64,000 nucleotides of DNA, taken from contig NZ_JBLEOY010000001.1 in the NCBI RefSeq assembly GCF_048541835.1, positions 1 through 64,000 on the forward strand, written 5' to 3'. The translations under genes were made by a program, and so were the position numbers. How positions within the stretch are numbered: position 1 is the first letter of the stretch; each line of letters begins with the position of its first letter. The notes under the pieces are model-generated. The model had not been told where the DNA came from, did no database searches, and was given only the letters and a program-made list of their open reading frames with translations. This DNA is from QIJE01 sp048541835. GTDB lineage: Bacteria > SZUA-79 > Acidulodesulfobacterales > Acidulodesulfobacteraceae. This document shows, piece by piece, positions 51,588 through 60,719 of this stretch.

Positions 51588-52589
51588 ATGGGTTTTTATG
51601 AATACAACGAGGATATAAGTAAAGAGTATTTGGAAGGCTTTAATATAAGAAAAGAACGCTTCGATTCCGCAATACATTTTTATGCCCCAAGCATAAAATC
51701 TTATGAAACGGAGGATTTTAAAAACAGTAAAACCGATTCTTTTCCTCCTTTTTCCATAACGGGTAGTTCGTGCTCTTTAAAATGCGAACACTGCAACGCG
51801 GAAATACTAAAATCTATGACTTCCGTGCTCACGCAGGACGAACTTTATGATAAGGCCAAGACGATACAAGAATCCGGCGGTACGGGATTTTTGCTGAGCG
51901 GCGGCTCAGACAGCTCAGGCATAGTAGATATTCTTCCCTATATAGGCGTAATAAGAAAAATAAAAGCCGATTTTGGTCTTAAGGTTATAGTTCATTGCGG
52001 GCTTATTACCGAGGCAATAGCAGACGGTCTTTATGACTCCGGCGTGGATTCGGCAATGCTTGACATTATAGGCGATGAAGATACTATTCGAAAAATATAT
52101 CATCTCAATGCTACGGTTAAGGATTACGAGAATTCCCTGAAGTTTTTATCGGAAAGGGGGATACCGTGCTCTCCTCACGTTGTAATAGGGTTAAAACATG
52201 GACATATAGCCGGAGAATATAATGCCGTGGATATTATTTCCAGATATAATATTTCCTCTTTGGTGCTGGTAGGCTTTATGCCGATGCATAATACTAAGAT
52301 GGAAAATATCGCTCCACCCGCTCCCTCAGAAATAGGCGACGTGTTTTTATATGCCAGAAAAAAATTTACGGATACCCCGGTTCTCTTAGGTTGCGAAAGA
52401 CCTTACGGATTAGACAAATTTAAGATAGAAGAATTGGCGGTAAAGTCCGGATTGAACGGTATAGCATATCCTTCGGAAGGAATTATACCCTTCAGTATCA
52501 AATTGGGGTTAAAACCAAAATTTTCCGAAGTTTGCTGTTCCCTAATTTTTTCAGAAACTGCCTTGCCTGCCATAACGCTTGGAGGTTAA
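51588..52589 (+). CDS. lipS1: Radical SAM protein, LipS1-type lipoyl synthase subunit
   Basis: A 333-residue protein with CSLKCEHC (CX3CX2C) for the SAM-binding 4Fe-4S cluster, followed by GGTGFLLSGGSDSSG and a TIM-barrel-like body (VIVHCGLITEAIADGLYDSG, LVGFMPMHNTKMENIAPPAP). Additional Cys at the C-terminus (EVCCSLIF) and GCERPYG could bind the sacrificial auxiliary cluster. LipS1 and LipS2 together insert sulfur at C6 and C8 of octanoyl groups and replace LipA. I assign S1 versus S2 by position and general features only; they could be swapped. Confidence 0.75.
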   Translation: MGFYEYNEDISKEYLEGFNIRKERFDSAIHFYAPSIKSYETEDFKNSKTDSFPPFSITGSSCSLKCEHCNAEILKSMTSVLTQDELYDKAKTIQESGGTGFLLSGGSDSSGIVDILPYIGVIRKIKADFGLKVIVHCGLITEAIADGLYDSGVDSAMLDIIGDEDTIRKIYHLNATVKDYENSLKFLSERGIPCSPHVVIGLKHGHIAGEYNAVDIISRYNISSLVLVGFMPMHNTKMENIAPPAPSEIGDVFLYARKKFTDTPVLLGCERPYGLDKFKIEELAVKSGLNGIAYPSEGIIPFSIKLGLKPKFSEVCCSLIFSETALPAITLGG

Positions 52590-52610
52590 TCGGATTATGG
52601 ACAATAGAAG

Positions 52611-54179
52611 ATGTTTAGGGTAATCGATACGGGTTTACAAGATTTTTCATTTAATATATGCATGGATAGATCTCTTGTCGAACTTAGAAAAGAGGGGTTG
52701 ATAGAGGATACTTTCCGTTTTTTAAGATTTAAACCGTGTGCCTTGGTAGGATATCATCAATCCGTGTTTAGCGAGATAAGACAGGATTACTGCAAAGATA
52801 ATGGTATAGGAATAGGAAGGAGGATAACCGGGGGCGGGGCGCTTTATTGCGACGAGATGCAACTTGGATGGGAGATTGTATTTTCTTCTAAAAGTATTGG
52901 ACTGAATATAAACAGCCTTGAAAAACTTACCGAGAATATTTGCGGTGCTTTCGTAAAGGGAATTAATAAACTTGGTATTAATGCTAAATTTAGGCCTAGA
53001 AATGATATAGAGGTCGATGGGCGCAAAATTTCCGGTACCGGAGGTACTTATGAGTCTTCGATTTATTTTTTTCAAGGAACGTTGCTCTTAGATTTTAATC
53101 CCGAATATATGATTAAATCGTTAAGAATTCCGGTTGAAAAATTGACGTCCAAAAATTTCGATTCTATTCTTTCAAGAGTAACTTCCGTTAAGAACGTTAT
53201 CGGCTACATACCCGAGTTGGAATATATAAAATCAAGCATTCTTTCCGGATTCGAGGAATATTTCGGCATCGATTTTTATAAATCCGGACTGTCAACAAAA
53301 GAAGAAGATTTTTTAAAAGAAAATAGAGCCGATTTTGCGGCTGAGGATTGGGTTTATTTAAATGAATTTGATCCTGTGGAAACGAAAATGATTTCCGAAA
53401 TATATAAATGCGATGGCGGATTATTTAAGACTTACACGAGAGTCGATCAAAAGAGAAACCTTTTAAAGCAAATTTATTTTACCGGTGATTATTTTGTTTC
53501 TCCAACGAGGACTATTGCGGATTTGGAAAGCTATTTGAAGGATACGACGTTAGATGAATTGATTTTTAAAATAGATGATTACTTCAAAAAATTTGACCCT
53601 AAGTTTCAAAATATCGGCAAAAAAGATTTCTTAAACATAGCCGTTCAGATAATAAACAAGGTTAATTTTTCCAAAAATACCGGTATTACAGAGGAAGACC
53701 TGTCGAGATTTATCTTTATAAACGGAATGAGACCCGAAGACGTTTCATCCGCCGAATTTCTTCTATTACCGTATTGCGCTAAAAAAGCAAAATGTGAATA
53801 TAGAAACGAGGATAAATGTATATCGTGTGGTGATTGCGAGACCGGTACGGCATATAAATTTGCAGAACGGTATAACATCAAACCGAAAACGATAATAAAT
53901 TATGAAAATCTTGTAGAAACATTGAACAGGCTTAAAGCCGAAAAAATTAAATCCTATATAGGGTTTTGCTGTAAAGAGTTTTACATAAAAAGGAATGATG
54001 CATTCAGAAAAAGCGGCATAAAAGCGCTCTTAATAGATATATCGTCTCCGTTATGCTATTTATTACATAAAGAAGAAGGTGCTTACGAAGGTATTTTTAA
54101 CGGAGAGACCTCTCTTGGGGCAGGGGTATTATTTAAGATGTTTGGACAAATGCATGATTATCATATAGCCGATTCGTAA
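52611..54179 (+). CDS. Lipoate-protein ligase sLpl(AB) fused to a DUF116 domain
   Basis: This is a 522-residue protein with three parts. Residues ~1-230 are an LplA-type ligase: RRITGGGALYCDEMQLGWEI and GRKISGTGGTYES, whose Lys is the adenylate-contacting residue. Residues ~245-370 match the LplB-like accessory domain (NEFDPVETKMISEIYKCDGG, FKTYTR). Residues ~381-522 are a DUF116 domain: LPYCAKKAKCEYRNEDKC, then ISCGDCETGTAYKFAE, IGFCCKEFY and ISSPLCYLLH, nine or more Cys in all. DUF116 is a Cys-rich family of unknown function that may bind Fe-S or Zn. The ligase would load octanoate or lipoate on LbpA. It lies between the two radical SAM genes. Confidence 0.82.
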   Translation: MFRVIDTGLQDFSFNICMDRSLVELRKEGLIEDTFRFLRFKPCALVGYHQSVFSEIRQDYCKDNGIGIGRRITGGGALYCDEMQLGWEIVFSSKSIGLNINSLEKLTENICGAFVKGINKLGINAKFRPRNDIEVDGRKISGTGGTYESSIYFFQGTLLLDFNPEYMIKSLRIPVEKLTSKNFDSILSRVTSVKNVIGYIPELEYIKSSILSGFEEYFGIDFYKSGLSTKEEDFLKENRADFAAEDWVYLNEFDPVETKMISEIYKCDGGLFKTYTRVDQKRNLLKQIYFTGDYFVSPTRTIADLESYLKDTTLDELIFKIDDYFKKFDPKFQNIGKKDFLNIAVQIINKVNFSKNTGITEEDLSRFIFINGMRPEDVSSAEFLLLPYCAKKAKCEYRNEDKCISCGDCETGTAYKFAERYNIKPKTIINYENLVETLNRLKAEKIKSYIGFCCKEFYIKRNDAFRKSGIKALLIDISSPLCYLLHKEEGAYEGIFNGETSLGAGVLFKMFGQMHDYHIADS

Positions 54180-54208
54180 GAATAATTTACCGGAGGAATT
54201 ATAAAATT

Positions 54209-55279
54209 ATGAGTAAAAATATAGCAGTAGAGATAGAAAATGACGTATACGAGGAGAGTTCCCCCGATTATCTAAAGGTAAGCCTGGCCGCCGCAATGAC
54301 GATGGACTTCGTCCCCGGTATTTTTTATCGCAATGCCTGTCTTCATTGTATAAACGTGCTTCTTACATACGACGAGGGATGTAAGGCAAATTGCGCTTAT
54401 TGCGGTCTTCAAAAAACGAGAGAAGGAGATTACAACGATAAAAGTTTTATAAGAGTAGACTGGCCGGTGTTCAAAACGGACAACATAATAGAATCGACGC
54501 TCAAAAAAAAGGATATAGCGGATAGAATTTGCATATCCATGATAACTCATGAAAAAGCAAAGGAAGATACCTTTACGATTTTAAAAAGGTTCGTCGGCGA
54601 ACTGCACTGTCCGGTTTCTATACTAATGGCCCCTACCGTTTTAAAGCATCAAGATATAGATAGCTTTAAAGAGTGCGGCGCGGATATGGTAACGGTAGCC
54701 TTAGATGCCGCAACGCCGGAATTGTTCGACAAATATAGGGGGAAGGGCGTTAACGGACCTCATAGATGGAAAAAGTATAACGATATATTAGAATATTCCG
54801 TTTCGGTTTTCGGAAAAAACAGGGTTGGTTGCCATTTAGTTGTCGGCTTAGGAGAAACGGAAGAGGAAATGGTACGCAGAATACAGGCGGTTAGAGATAT
54901 CGGGGCAAGGTCGCATCTCTTTTCTTTTTATCAGGAAAAGGGGTCGAGATTGGAGAATCATCCTCAATGCCCGGCGGGTAAATATAGACGCGTTCAGACG
55001 GCAAGACATATAATAGATTATGATATGGGCAGGGTCGAGGATATGATTTTCGACGATAAAGAGAGGATTATAGATTTCGGCATGCCTTTTAAAACCGTTG
55101 CCGAAATAATAGAAAGGGGCGCAGCTTTTCAGACTACCGGCTGTCCCGGAAAAACCGAAATTTCGGCATGCAACAGACCATTCGGCGATTCTTCACCTAA
55201 GAATATAAGGAGTTTTCCGTTTGCGCTAAACATGAACGATGTGGCGAGAATAAGAAGAGAACTGTTAGATTATGATTGA
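54209..55279 (+). CDS. lipS2: Radical SAM protein, LipS2-type lipoyl synthase subunit
   Basis: A 356-residue protein of the biotin-synthase-like group. GCKANCAYCGLQKTREGD has the CX3CX2C cluster site; VTVALDAATPELFDKYRGKG and HLVVGLGETEEEMVRRIQAV follow. The C-terminal TTGCPGKTEISACNRPFGDS, with two spaced Cys, and SPKNIRSFPF are typical of this type. Further Cys at ACLHCINVLL could belong to the auxiliary cluster. It forms the second half of the two-protein lipoyl synthase. CGGAGG site 11 nt upstream; 29 bp after the ligase gene. Confidence 0.8.
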   Translation: MSKNIAVEIENDVYEESSPDYLKVSLAAAMTMDFVPGIFYRNACLHCINVLLTYDEGCKANCAYCGLQKTREGDYNDKSFIRVDWPVFKTDNIIESTLKKKDIADRICISMITHEKAKEDTFTILKRFVGELHCPVSILMAPTVLKHQDIDSFKECGADMVTVALDAATPELFDKYRGKGVNGPHRWKKYNDILEYSVSVFGKNRVGCHLVVGLGETEEEMVRRIQAVRDIGARSHLFSFYQEKGSRLENHPQCPAGKYRRVQTARHIIDYDMGRVEDMIFDDKERIIDFGMPFKTVAEIIERGAAFQTTGCPGKTEISACNRPFGDSSPKNIRSFPFALNMNDVARIRRELLDYD

Positions 55280-55345
55280 GATGGAGAAAAATTAAAAATT
55301 GATAGGAAATTTTATTCACAAATACGACGGGGGTAATATAAATAT

Positions 55346-55969
55346 ATGCATAGATTCGATCCTGCAGATCATAAAAAATTAGATTCGGAAGAGAGACGTA
55401 AACTTACGCCTCCAGGGTTTCTTATTGAAGCAATAGAAGAAACAGCGACAGATTATCTAAAAACAAAAGATACCATTACCATCGCCGATGTGGGATGCGG
55501 AAGCGGTTTTTTTTCTATTCCACTGATAAAGAGATTAAAAAAAATAAACGATAAAAACGTACTTTTTTTTGCTTTAGATATAAGCGATAAAATGATAGGC
55601 ATGTTTAACAAAAAACTTAGAAAAGAGATTAAAGATGAAGATATTTCTAATGTGAAATGTATTAAATGCGAGGAACTTTTTCTCTCTTTAGGGGATAATT
55701 CAGTTAATATCCTTTTAATGACAGCCGTTTTTCACGAGATTGAAGACAAACACGTTTATCTTCAGGAAATAAAAAGGGTGCTGAAGAATGAAGGGACATT
55801 TTTTCTTTTAGATTGGAAAAGAGAGGATGTGCATCCGATAATGGGACCGCCTTTACAAGAAAGGGTGTCCACCGAAGAAGCCGTAAACATATTGCAAGAA
55901 TCCGGTTTTAACGATATAAATATTTTACCCTTATATCCCTCATTTTTCACTTTAATTTCTAAAAAATAA
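55346..55969 (+). CDS. Class I SAM-dependent methyltransferase
   Basis: A 207-residue methyltransferase: IADVGCGSGFFSIPLIKRL (motif I), ALDISDKMIGMFNKKL, FHEIEDKHVYLQEIKRVLKN and FFLLDWKRED as in UbiE/Methyltransf_11 proteins. The N-terminus HRFDPADHKKLDSEERRKL is seen in a group of anaerobe proteins of unknown substrate. It is coupled directly to tilS: the latter's GTG start follows its stop without any gap. Confidence 0.8.
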   Translation: MHRFDPADHKKLDSEERRKLTPPGFLIEAIEETATDYLKTKDTITIADVGCGSGFFSIPLIKRLKKINDKNVLFFALDISDKMIGMFNKKLRKEIKDEDISNVKCIKCEELFLSLGDNSVNILLMTAVFHEIEDKHVYLQEIKRVLKNEGTFFLLDWKREDVHPIMGPPLQERVSTEEAVNILQESGFNDINILPLYPSFFTLISKK

Positions 55970-57502
55970 GTGAATATATTAAACCCGTTTTTTCTTAAAA
56001 AATTAGTCAAGACCATAATGGATTCCAACCTTTTGGTTTGGGGCGACAGGGTTATGATTGCGGTTAGCGGCGGCGTAGATTCCACCGTTTTATTATTATC
56101 TCTTTACGAATTAAGACATTATTTAGGCATAGATATTGCGTGTGCTTCATTTGATCATAAAATTAGGACATCGTCCGATAAAGATATAGCGTTCGTCGCA
56201 GGCTTGTGCAAACAATTATCTATACCGTTCTATAGCGGCGGCGAAAACGTAAAGTCTTACGCAAAGAACAACAGATTAAACACAGAAGAGGCGGCAAGAA
56301 TTTTAAGGTATCGGTTTTTAATGGAATCGGCAGTTGATTTTGGAGCGAAAAAGCTTGCCGTAGCGCATCATCTTGACGATTTTGCTGAAAATTTTATTAT
56401 AAGGTTGATTACCGGGAGCGGGAGCGGGGCGATGGCAGGTATTGCGGTAATATCCGGTATCGTAATAAGACCCTTTATAAATCATACAAAACGGGAAATA
56501 TTAGACTTTGCCGAAAAGAATTCAATAAAATTCAGAGAAGATTACACAAATTACGATAAAAGAATTTTGAGAAATTTTGTTAGGCTTGAAATTATTCCTT
56601 TATTAAAGGAACGTAATGTTTCTTTTTTAAAAACTATTCGTAATACTTCCGAGATATTAAGAAAAGACGACGATTTTATAGAAAAGACGGCATTCAAGTT
56701 ATTTAAAGAGATTGCAACGCCGGATACCTTCCAAAAAAGGATTATTTTTGATGCAAATGCCCTTATCGGAGTGGATGAGCCTGTTTTATATAGGTTCTTA
56801 AGGGCGGCCGTTTTAAGTACAGATGAAAAATATTGCGAGAGTAATTTATATATTTTCTCAAAGAAAATAATAGTTTCCTATGCAAATTTTAAAGTTTTTC
56901 TTAAACTTATAAAAAGTAAAAAGCCGAATACGTATTTCTTTATCAATTCTTTTATATGCGTTAGAAAAGAATACAATAAAGTTGCCATAGAATATATGCC
57001 TTTATCCTGTAGAAATTTGACGTTTAAATCGTTTAATTTCGAATTGAAATTGAGTAAAGACGCCTCTATGACAAATTGTAATTATAATTATTTGATAGAC
57101 GGTAAAACACCCGGAACAATAAAAATAGACGAAATCGGAAAAACCTTTTATATAAAAGAATTAGACGGTAAAACTGGAAAAAGGGTGAAATTAAATATTT
57201 TAAGAAAAAGGTTTGATTTTGCGTCGCCGGACGTCGTATATTTCGATTACGACAAAATAGTCTTTCCGGTTACAATAAGACCCTTTAAGGAGGGGGATAG
57301 GTTCGTTCCTTTAGGTATAATAGCGGGGCATAAAAAGATTAAAGAGTATTTTATCGACAAAAAAGTGCCTTTAAGAATAAGAAAGATTATTCCCCTCGTA
57401 ATTTTCGGAGACGAAATAGCATGGGTAAGCCTTAATACATTAAGCAATAACATAAAGATAACGGAATTTACCAATGTCGTCGGAGTAATGGGTATAAAAT
57501 AA
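55970..57502 (+). CDS. tilS: tRNA(Ile)-lysidine synthase
   Basis: This is a 510-residue protein. MIAVSGGVDSTVLLLSLYEL is the PP-loop, LNTEEAARILRYRFLMESA and AHHLDDFAENFIIRLITGSG complete the N-terminal catalytic core, and the C-terminal TilS domain includes VTIRPFKEGDRFVPLG and KKIKEYFIDKKVPLRIRKII. It converts C34 of the tRNA-Ile CAU anticodon to lysidine. It uses a GTG start directly after the methyltransferase stop. The middle is longer and more AT-rich than usual. Confidence 0.92.
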   Translation: MNILNPFFLKKLVKTIMDSNLLVWGDRVMIAVSGGVDSTVLLLSLYELRHYLGIDIACASFDHKIRTSSDKDIAFVAGLCKQLSIPFYSGGENVKSYAKNNRLNTEEAARILRYRFLMESAVDFGAKKLAVAHHLDDFAENFIIRLITGSGSGAMAGIAVISGIVIRPFINHTKREILDFAEKNSIKFREDYTNYDKRILRNFVRLEIIPLLKERNVSFLKTIRNTSEILRKDDDFIEKTAFKLFKEIATPDTFQKRIIFDANALIGVDEPVLYRFLRAAVLSTDEKYCESNLYIFSKKIIVSYANFKVFLKLIKSKKPNTYFFINSFICVRKEYNKVAIEYMPLSCRNLTFKSFNFELKLSKDASMTNCNYNYLIDGKTPGTIKIDEIGKTFYIKELDGKTGKRVKLNILRKRFDFASPDVVYFDYDKIVFPVTIRPFKEGDRFVPLGIIAGHKKIKEYFIDKKVPLRIRKIIPLVIFGDEIAWVSLNTLSNNIKITEFTNVVGVMGIK

Positions 57503-57606
57503 CGGAATTTGTAAATAATTATTGAAAAAAATATATAAATATGCCATATTTAATAATATCTAAATTTTATCAATCAATATCTAAAATATAAGGGGGTCAA
57601 TATAAT

Positions 57607-59478
57607 TTGAACGCAAGACTTAAAAACATGCTGCTATGGATTTTTATAATCTTTTTGATGATTTTTGTTTTTACGATGCTTAATCATCATCCGCCTAAAA
57701 CTCAAAAGATCATTTTTTCTTCTCTTTTAAAAAAGATAAAGGCTGGCAGCGTTAAAAGTGTTACTGTAGAATCACACAATATAAAGGGTATTCTTAAGAA
57801 CGGAAAAAAGTTTAGAACTTATGCGCCGACTTATTCCGGACTCATTCCGCTTCTTGAAAAACATCACGTAGCGATAGACGCAAAGCCTAAACCTGGTTCT
57901 CCATGGTATTTTAGTTTCTTGATCGATTGGCTCCCGATGATAGTAATACTTTTTGCATTCTGGTATTTTTTCTGGAGACAAATGCAAGGAGGTGCCGGCA
58001 AAGCCATGTCTTTCGGAAAATCTAAGGCCAAGCTTTTAAGCAACGGAACAAATAAAATAACCTTTAAGGACGTAGCCGGGATAGAAGAATCTAAACAAGA
58101 ACTTGAAGAAATAGTAGATTTTTTGAAGGACCCTAAAAAATTTACGAAGTTAGGCGGCAGAATACCTCACGGCGTTCTATTGATAGGAGCTCCGGGGACG
58201 GGTAAAACGCTTCTTGCAAGAGCCATAGCGGGGGAGGCAGGGGTTCCTTTTTTCAGCATAAGTGGCTCCGATTTCGTAGAGATGTTTGTCGGCGTTGGCG
58301 CTTCTAGGGTTAGAGACCTTTTTGCGCAGGGGAAAAAGAGTGCTCCGTGTATAATATTTATAGACGAAATAGATGCCGTAGGAAGACACAGGGGTGCCGG
58401 TCTGGGAGGCGGACACGATGAAAGAGAGCAGACGTTGAACCAGCTTCTTGTAGAAATGGACGGTTTTGAGCCTAATGAAGGCGTAATTTTAATTGCAGCG
58501 ACAAACAGACCCGACGTTTTAGATCCTGCCCTTTTGAGACCCGGCAGATTTGACAGGCAGGTTCTCGTTCCCAAACCGGATATTAAGGGAAGAGAAGAAA
58601 TATTAAAGGTTCATATTAAAAACGTTCCCAAGGATGAGAACGTTGATTTAAAAGTTATCGCCAGAGGAACGCCGGGATTTTCTGGAGCCGATCTTGCAAA
58701 TATGGTGAACGAAGCAGCTCTTTTAGCGGCAAGAAAAAACAAATCCGTCGTTATGATGAACGATCTTGAAGAGGCGAAAGATAAGATTATGATGGGGACG
58801 GAAAGGAGAAGTATGGTGATAAACGAAAAGGAGAAAAAAATAACCGCCTATCATGAGTCGGGGCATACGCTTGTAGCCAAAATGATCCCCGGATCCGATC
58901 CTATACATAAGGTTACCATAATTCCAAGAGGAATGGCTATGGGGCTTACGCAGCAGCTTCCGATAGATGAAAAACACAATTATGACGAGGAGTATTTGCT
59001 TAGCGAAATAATAATTTTACTCGGCGGCAGGACTGCGGAGGAAATTACGTTTCATCAGATGACTACCGGGGCATCCAACGATATAGAAAGGGCTACTGAT
59101 ATTGCCAGAAAAATGATATGTGAATGGGGCATGAGTAAAAAGTTGGGTCCTGTCGCTTTCGGAAAAAAAGAGGAACAAATATTTCTCGGCAGGGAATTTG
59201 CTCAACATAAAGACTATTCTGAATCTACCGCGGTTTCTATAGACGAAGAGGTGAGAGAAATTATAGCTAAAAGCCATGAAACGGCAAGGAAGATTTTAAC
59301 GGAAAATATAGATATATTAAACGATCTATCATTAAAACTGATAGAGAAAGAATCCTTGAACGGACAAGAAATAGACACAATTATCATTGCTCACAAACCC
59401 GATTATAAATCGAACGAAAGCCTGCGAGAAGAAAGTTCTGATGATAATTCTGACAAAGGGTCGAATATTAAAGATTAA
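57607..59478 (+). CDS. ftsH: ATP-dependent membrane zinc metalloprotease FtsH
   Basis: A 623-residue protein of typical length. Two membrane helices (~8-26 and ~100-118) enclose a ~75-residue periplasmic domain. The AAA module has GAPGTGKT, IIFIDEIDAVGRHRGAG and the second region ATNRPDVLDPALLRPGRFDR. HESGH is the zinc site. The acidic tail ends SDDNSDKGSNIKD. It degrades unstable and misassembled membrane proteins. I use the TTG at 57607, with AAGGGGG 9 nt upstream. It follows tilS by 104 bp and is 2 bp before folP. Confidence 0.96.
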   Translation: MNARLKNMLLWIFIIFLMIFVFTMLNHHPPKTQKIIFSSLLKKIKAGSVKSVTVESHNIKGILKNGKKFRTYAPTYSGLIPLLEKHHVAIDAKPKPGSPWYFSFLIDWLPMIVILFAFWYFFWRQMQGGAGKAMSFGKSKAKLLSNGTNKITFKDVAGIEESKQELEEIVDFLKDPKKFTKLGGRIPHGVLLIGAPGTGKTLLARAIAGEAGVPFFSISGSDFVEMFVGVGASRVRDLFAQGKKSAPCIIFIDEIDAVGRHRGAGLGGGHDEREQTLNQLLVEMDGFEPNEGVILIAATNRPDVLDPALLRPGRFDRQVLVPKPDIKGREEILKVHIKNVPKDENVDLKVIARGTPGFSGADLANMVNEAALLAARKNKSVVMMNDLEEAKDKIMMGTERRSMVINEKEKKITAYHESGHTLVAKMIPGSDPIHKVTIIPRGMAMGLTQQLPIDEKHNYDEEYLLSEIIILLGGRTAEEITFHQMTTGASNDIERATDIARKMICEWGMSKKLGPVAFGKKEEQIFLGREFAQHKDYSESTAVSIDEEVREIIAKSHETARKILTENIDILNDLSLKLIEKESLNGQEIDTIIIAHKPDYKSNESLREESSDDNSDKGSNIKD

Positions 59479-59480
59479 CT

Positions 59481-60698
59481 ATGCAAGCATATCTCATAGA
59501 TATTTTCGACAGCCGCGCTGCCTTGAAGGCGTTATATGGCGTAGGTGTGTCTAATATCGGAAAAATTATCATGGGAGAAAAGCTTAAGTATGCTGTTATT
59601 AAATTGAAAAACATAAGCCCGACTACCCTCAACATACTTAAGCAGGAAGCGTTGAGCATAGGTGCGGAGCTTGCCAATCATAGGGATGTCATCACCGGAA
59701 AAATTGACGGTTCCGACTCTATTTTATTTGGAACGCCGGTTCAGCTAAGAATTGTCATAAAAAAGATAAAGTCTCAGGGATTCGGCTTGAAAGAATTATC
59801 GGTCGAGCTTGAAAATATATTAAAAGTATGCGATGGGTCTCACGAAAAAGTAAATAATAGAACAATGAGAACCGCTAAGGGTGATATATCTTTTAACGGT
59901 AAAACTTATATTATGGGCGTTCTCAATATAACGCCGGATTCTTTCTCCGATGGAGGTAAATATCTAAGTTATGATTCCGCGGTAAAAAGAGGCATAGAGA
60001 TAGAAAAGGATGGCGCCGACATCATAGATATAGGTGGAGAATCCACAAGGCCTTCGGCATCAGAAATAGATGAGCAGATAGAGATTGACAGAGTATGTCC
60101 CGTAATTGAAAACTTATCTAAAACACTCGACATTCCTATTTCTATAGATACGAGGAAACCCGCGGTAGCAAAAGAGGCTATAAAGGCTGGAGCCCATATG
60201 ATAAACGACGTATCCGGGCTTTCTTACAATGCCGAAGCTATGGCAAAAATTGTAATATCCGCTGACGTGCCATACATTATGATGCATTCGAGGGAAAAAT
60301 CTCCTGAAAATATGCAAAAAGATTTAGTACCTTACGATGATATGTTTTATGAAGTACTTTCATATTTTGAAAATAAGATAGATTATCTTAAGGCCGGCGG
60401 TTATGATGCGGATAATAATGTTATAATCGATCCCGGTTTCGGCTTTGCTAAATCCATGAACGACAATTATGACTTACTATCCGGTATTATCTCCTTTAAA
60501 TCTTTAGGATTACCCGTTATGGCGGGCGTTTCAAGGAAATCTTTTATCAACCGTATTACCGGAAAAAACCGAGACAACATTTTAAGCGGCAATATCGCGA
60601 TCTTTTCATATTTAAAACTAAAAGGCATAGATATAGTCAGGGTTCACGACGTAAGACAAACCGCATCGGCGTTTGCCTCGTTAAATAAAATAATGTAA
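59481..60698 (+). CDS. folP: Dihydropteroate synthase with N-terminal extension
   Basis: A 405-residue protein, against ~280 in the usual enzyme. The C-terminal ~270 residues are DHPS: MGVLNITPDSFSDGGKY, DIIDIGGESTRPSA, ISIDTRKPAVAKEAIKAG, ININDVSG-type segment (MINDVSGL), DPGFGFAKSMNDN and MAGVSRKSFINRI. The first ~130 residues form an extra domain (IKLKNISPTTLNILKQEALS, GAELANHRDVITGKI) known from some deltaproteobacteria and Aquificales-like species; its function is unknown to me. It condenses pABA with the pterin pyrophosphate. Coupled to ftsH with 2 bp spacing. Confidence 0.93.
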   Translation: MQAYLIDIFDSRAALKALYGVGVSNIGKIIMGEKLKYAVIKLKNISPTTLNILKQEALSIGAELANHRDVITGKIDGSDSILFGTPVQLRIVIKKIKSQGFGLKELSVELENILKVCDGSHEKVNNRTMRTAKGDISFNGKTYIMGVLNITPDSFSDGGKYLSYDSAVKRGIEIEKDGADIIDIGGESTRPSASEIDEQIEIDRVCPVIENLSKTLDIPISIDTRKPAVAKEAIKAGAHMINDVSGLSYNAEAMAKIVISADVPYIMMHSREKSPENMQKDLVPYDDMFYEVLSYFENKIDYLKAGGYDADNNVIIDPGFGFAKSMNDNYDLLSGIISFKSLGLPVMAGVSRKSFINRITGKNRDNILSGNIAIFSYLKLKGIDIVRVHDVRQTASAFASLNKIM

Positions 60699-60719
60699 CG
60701 AAGTATGGTATAAAGCAAG

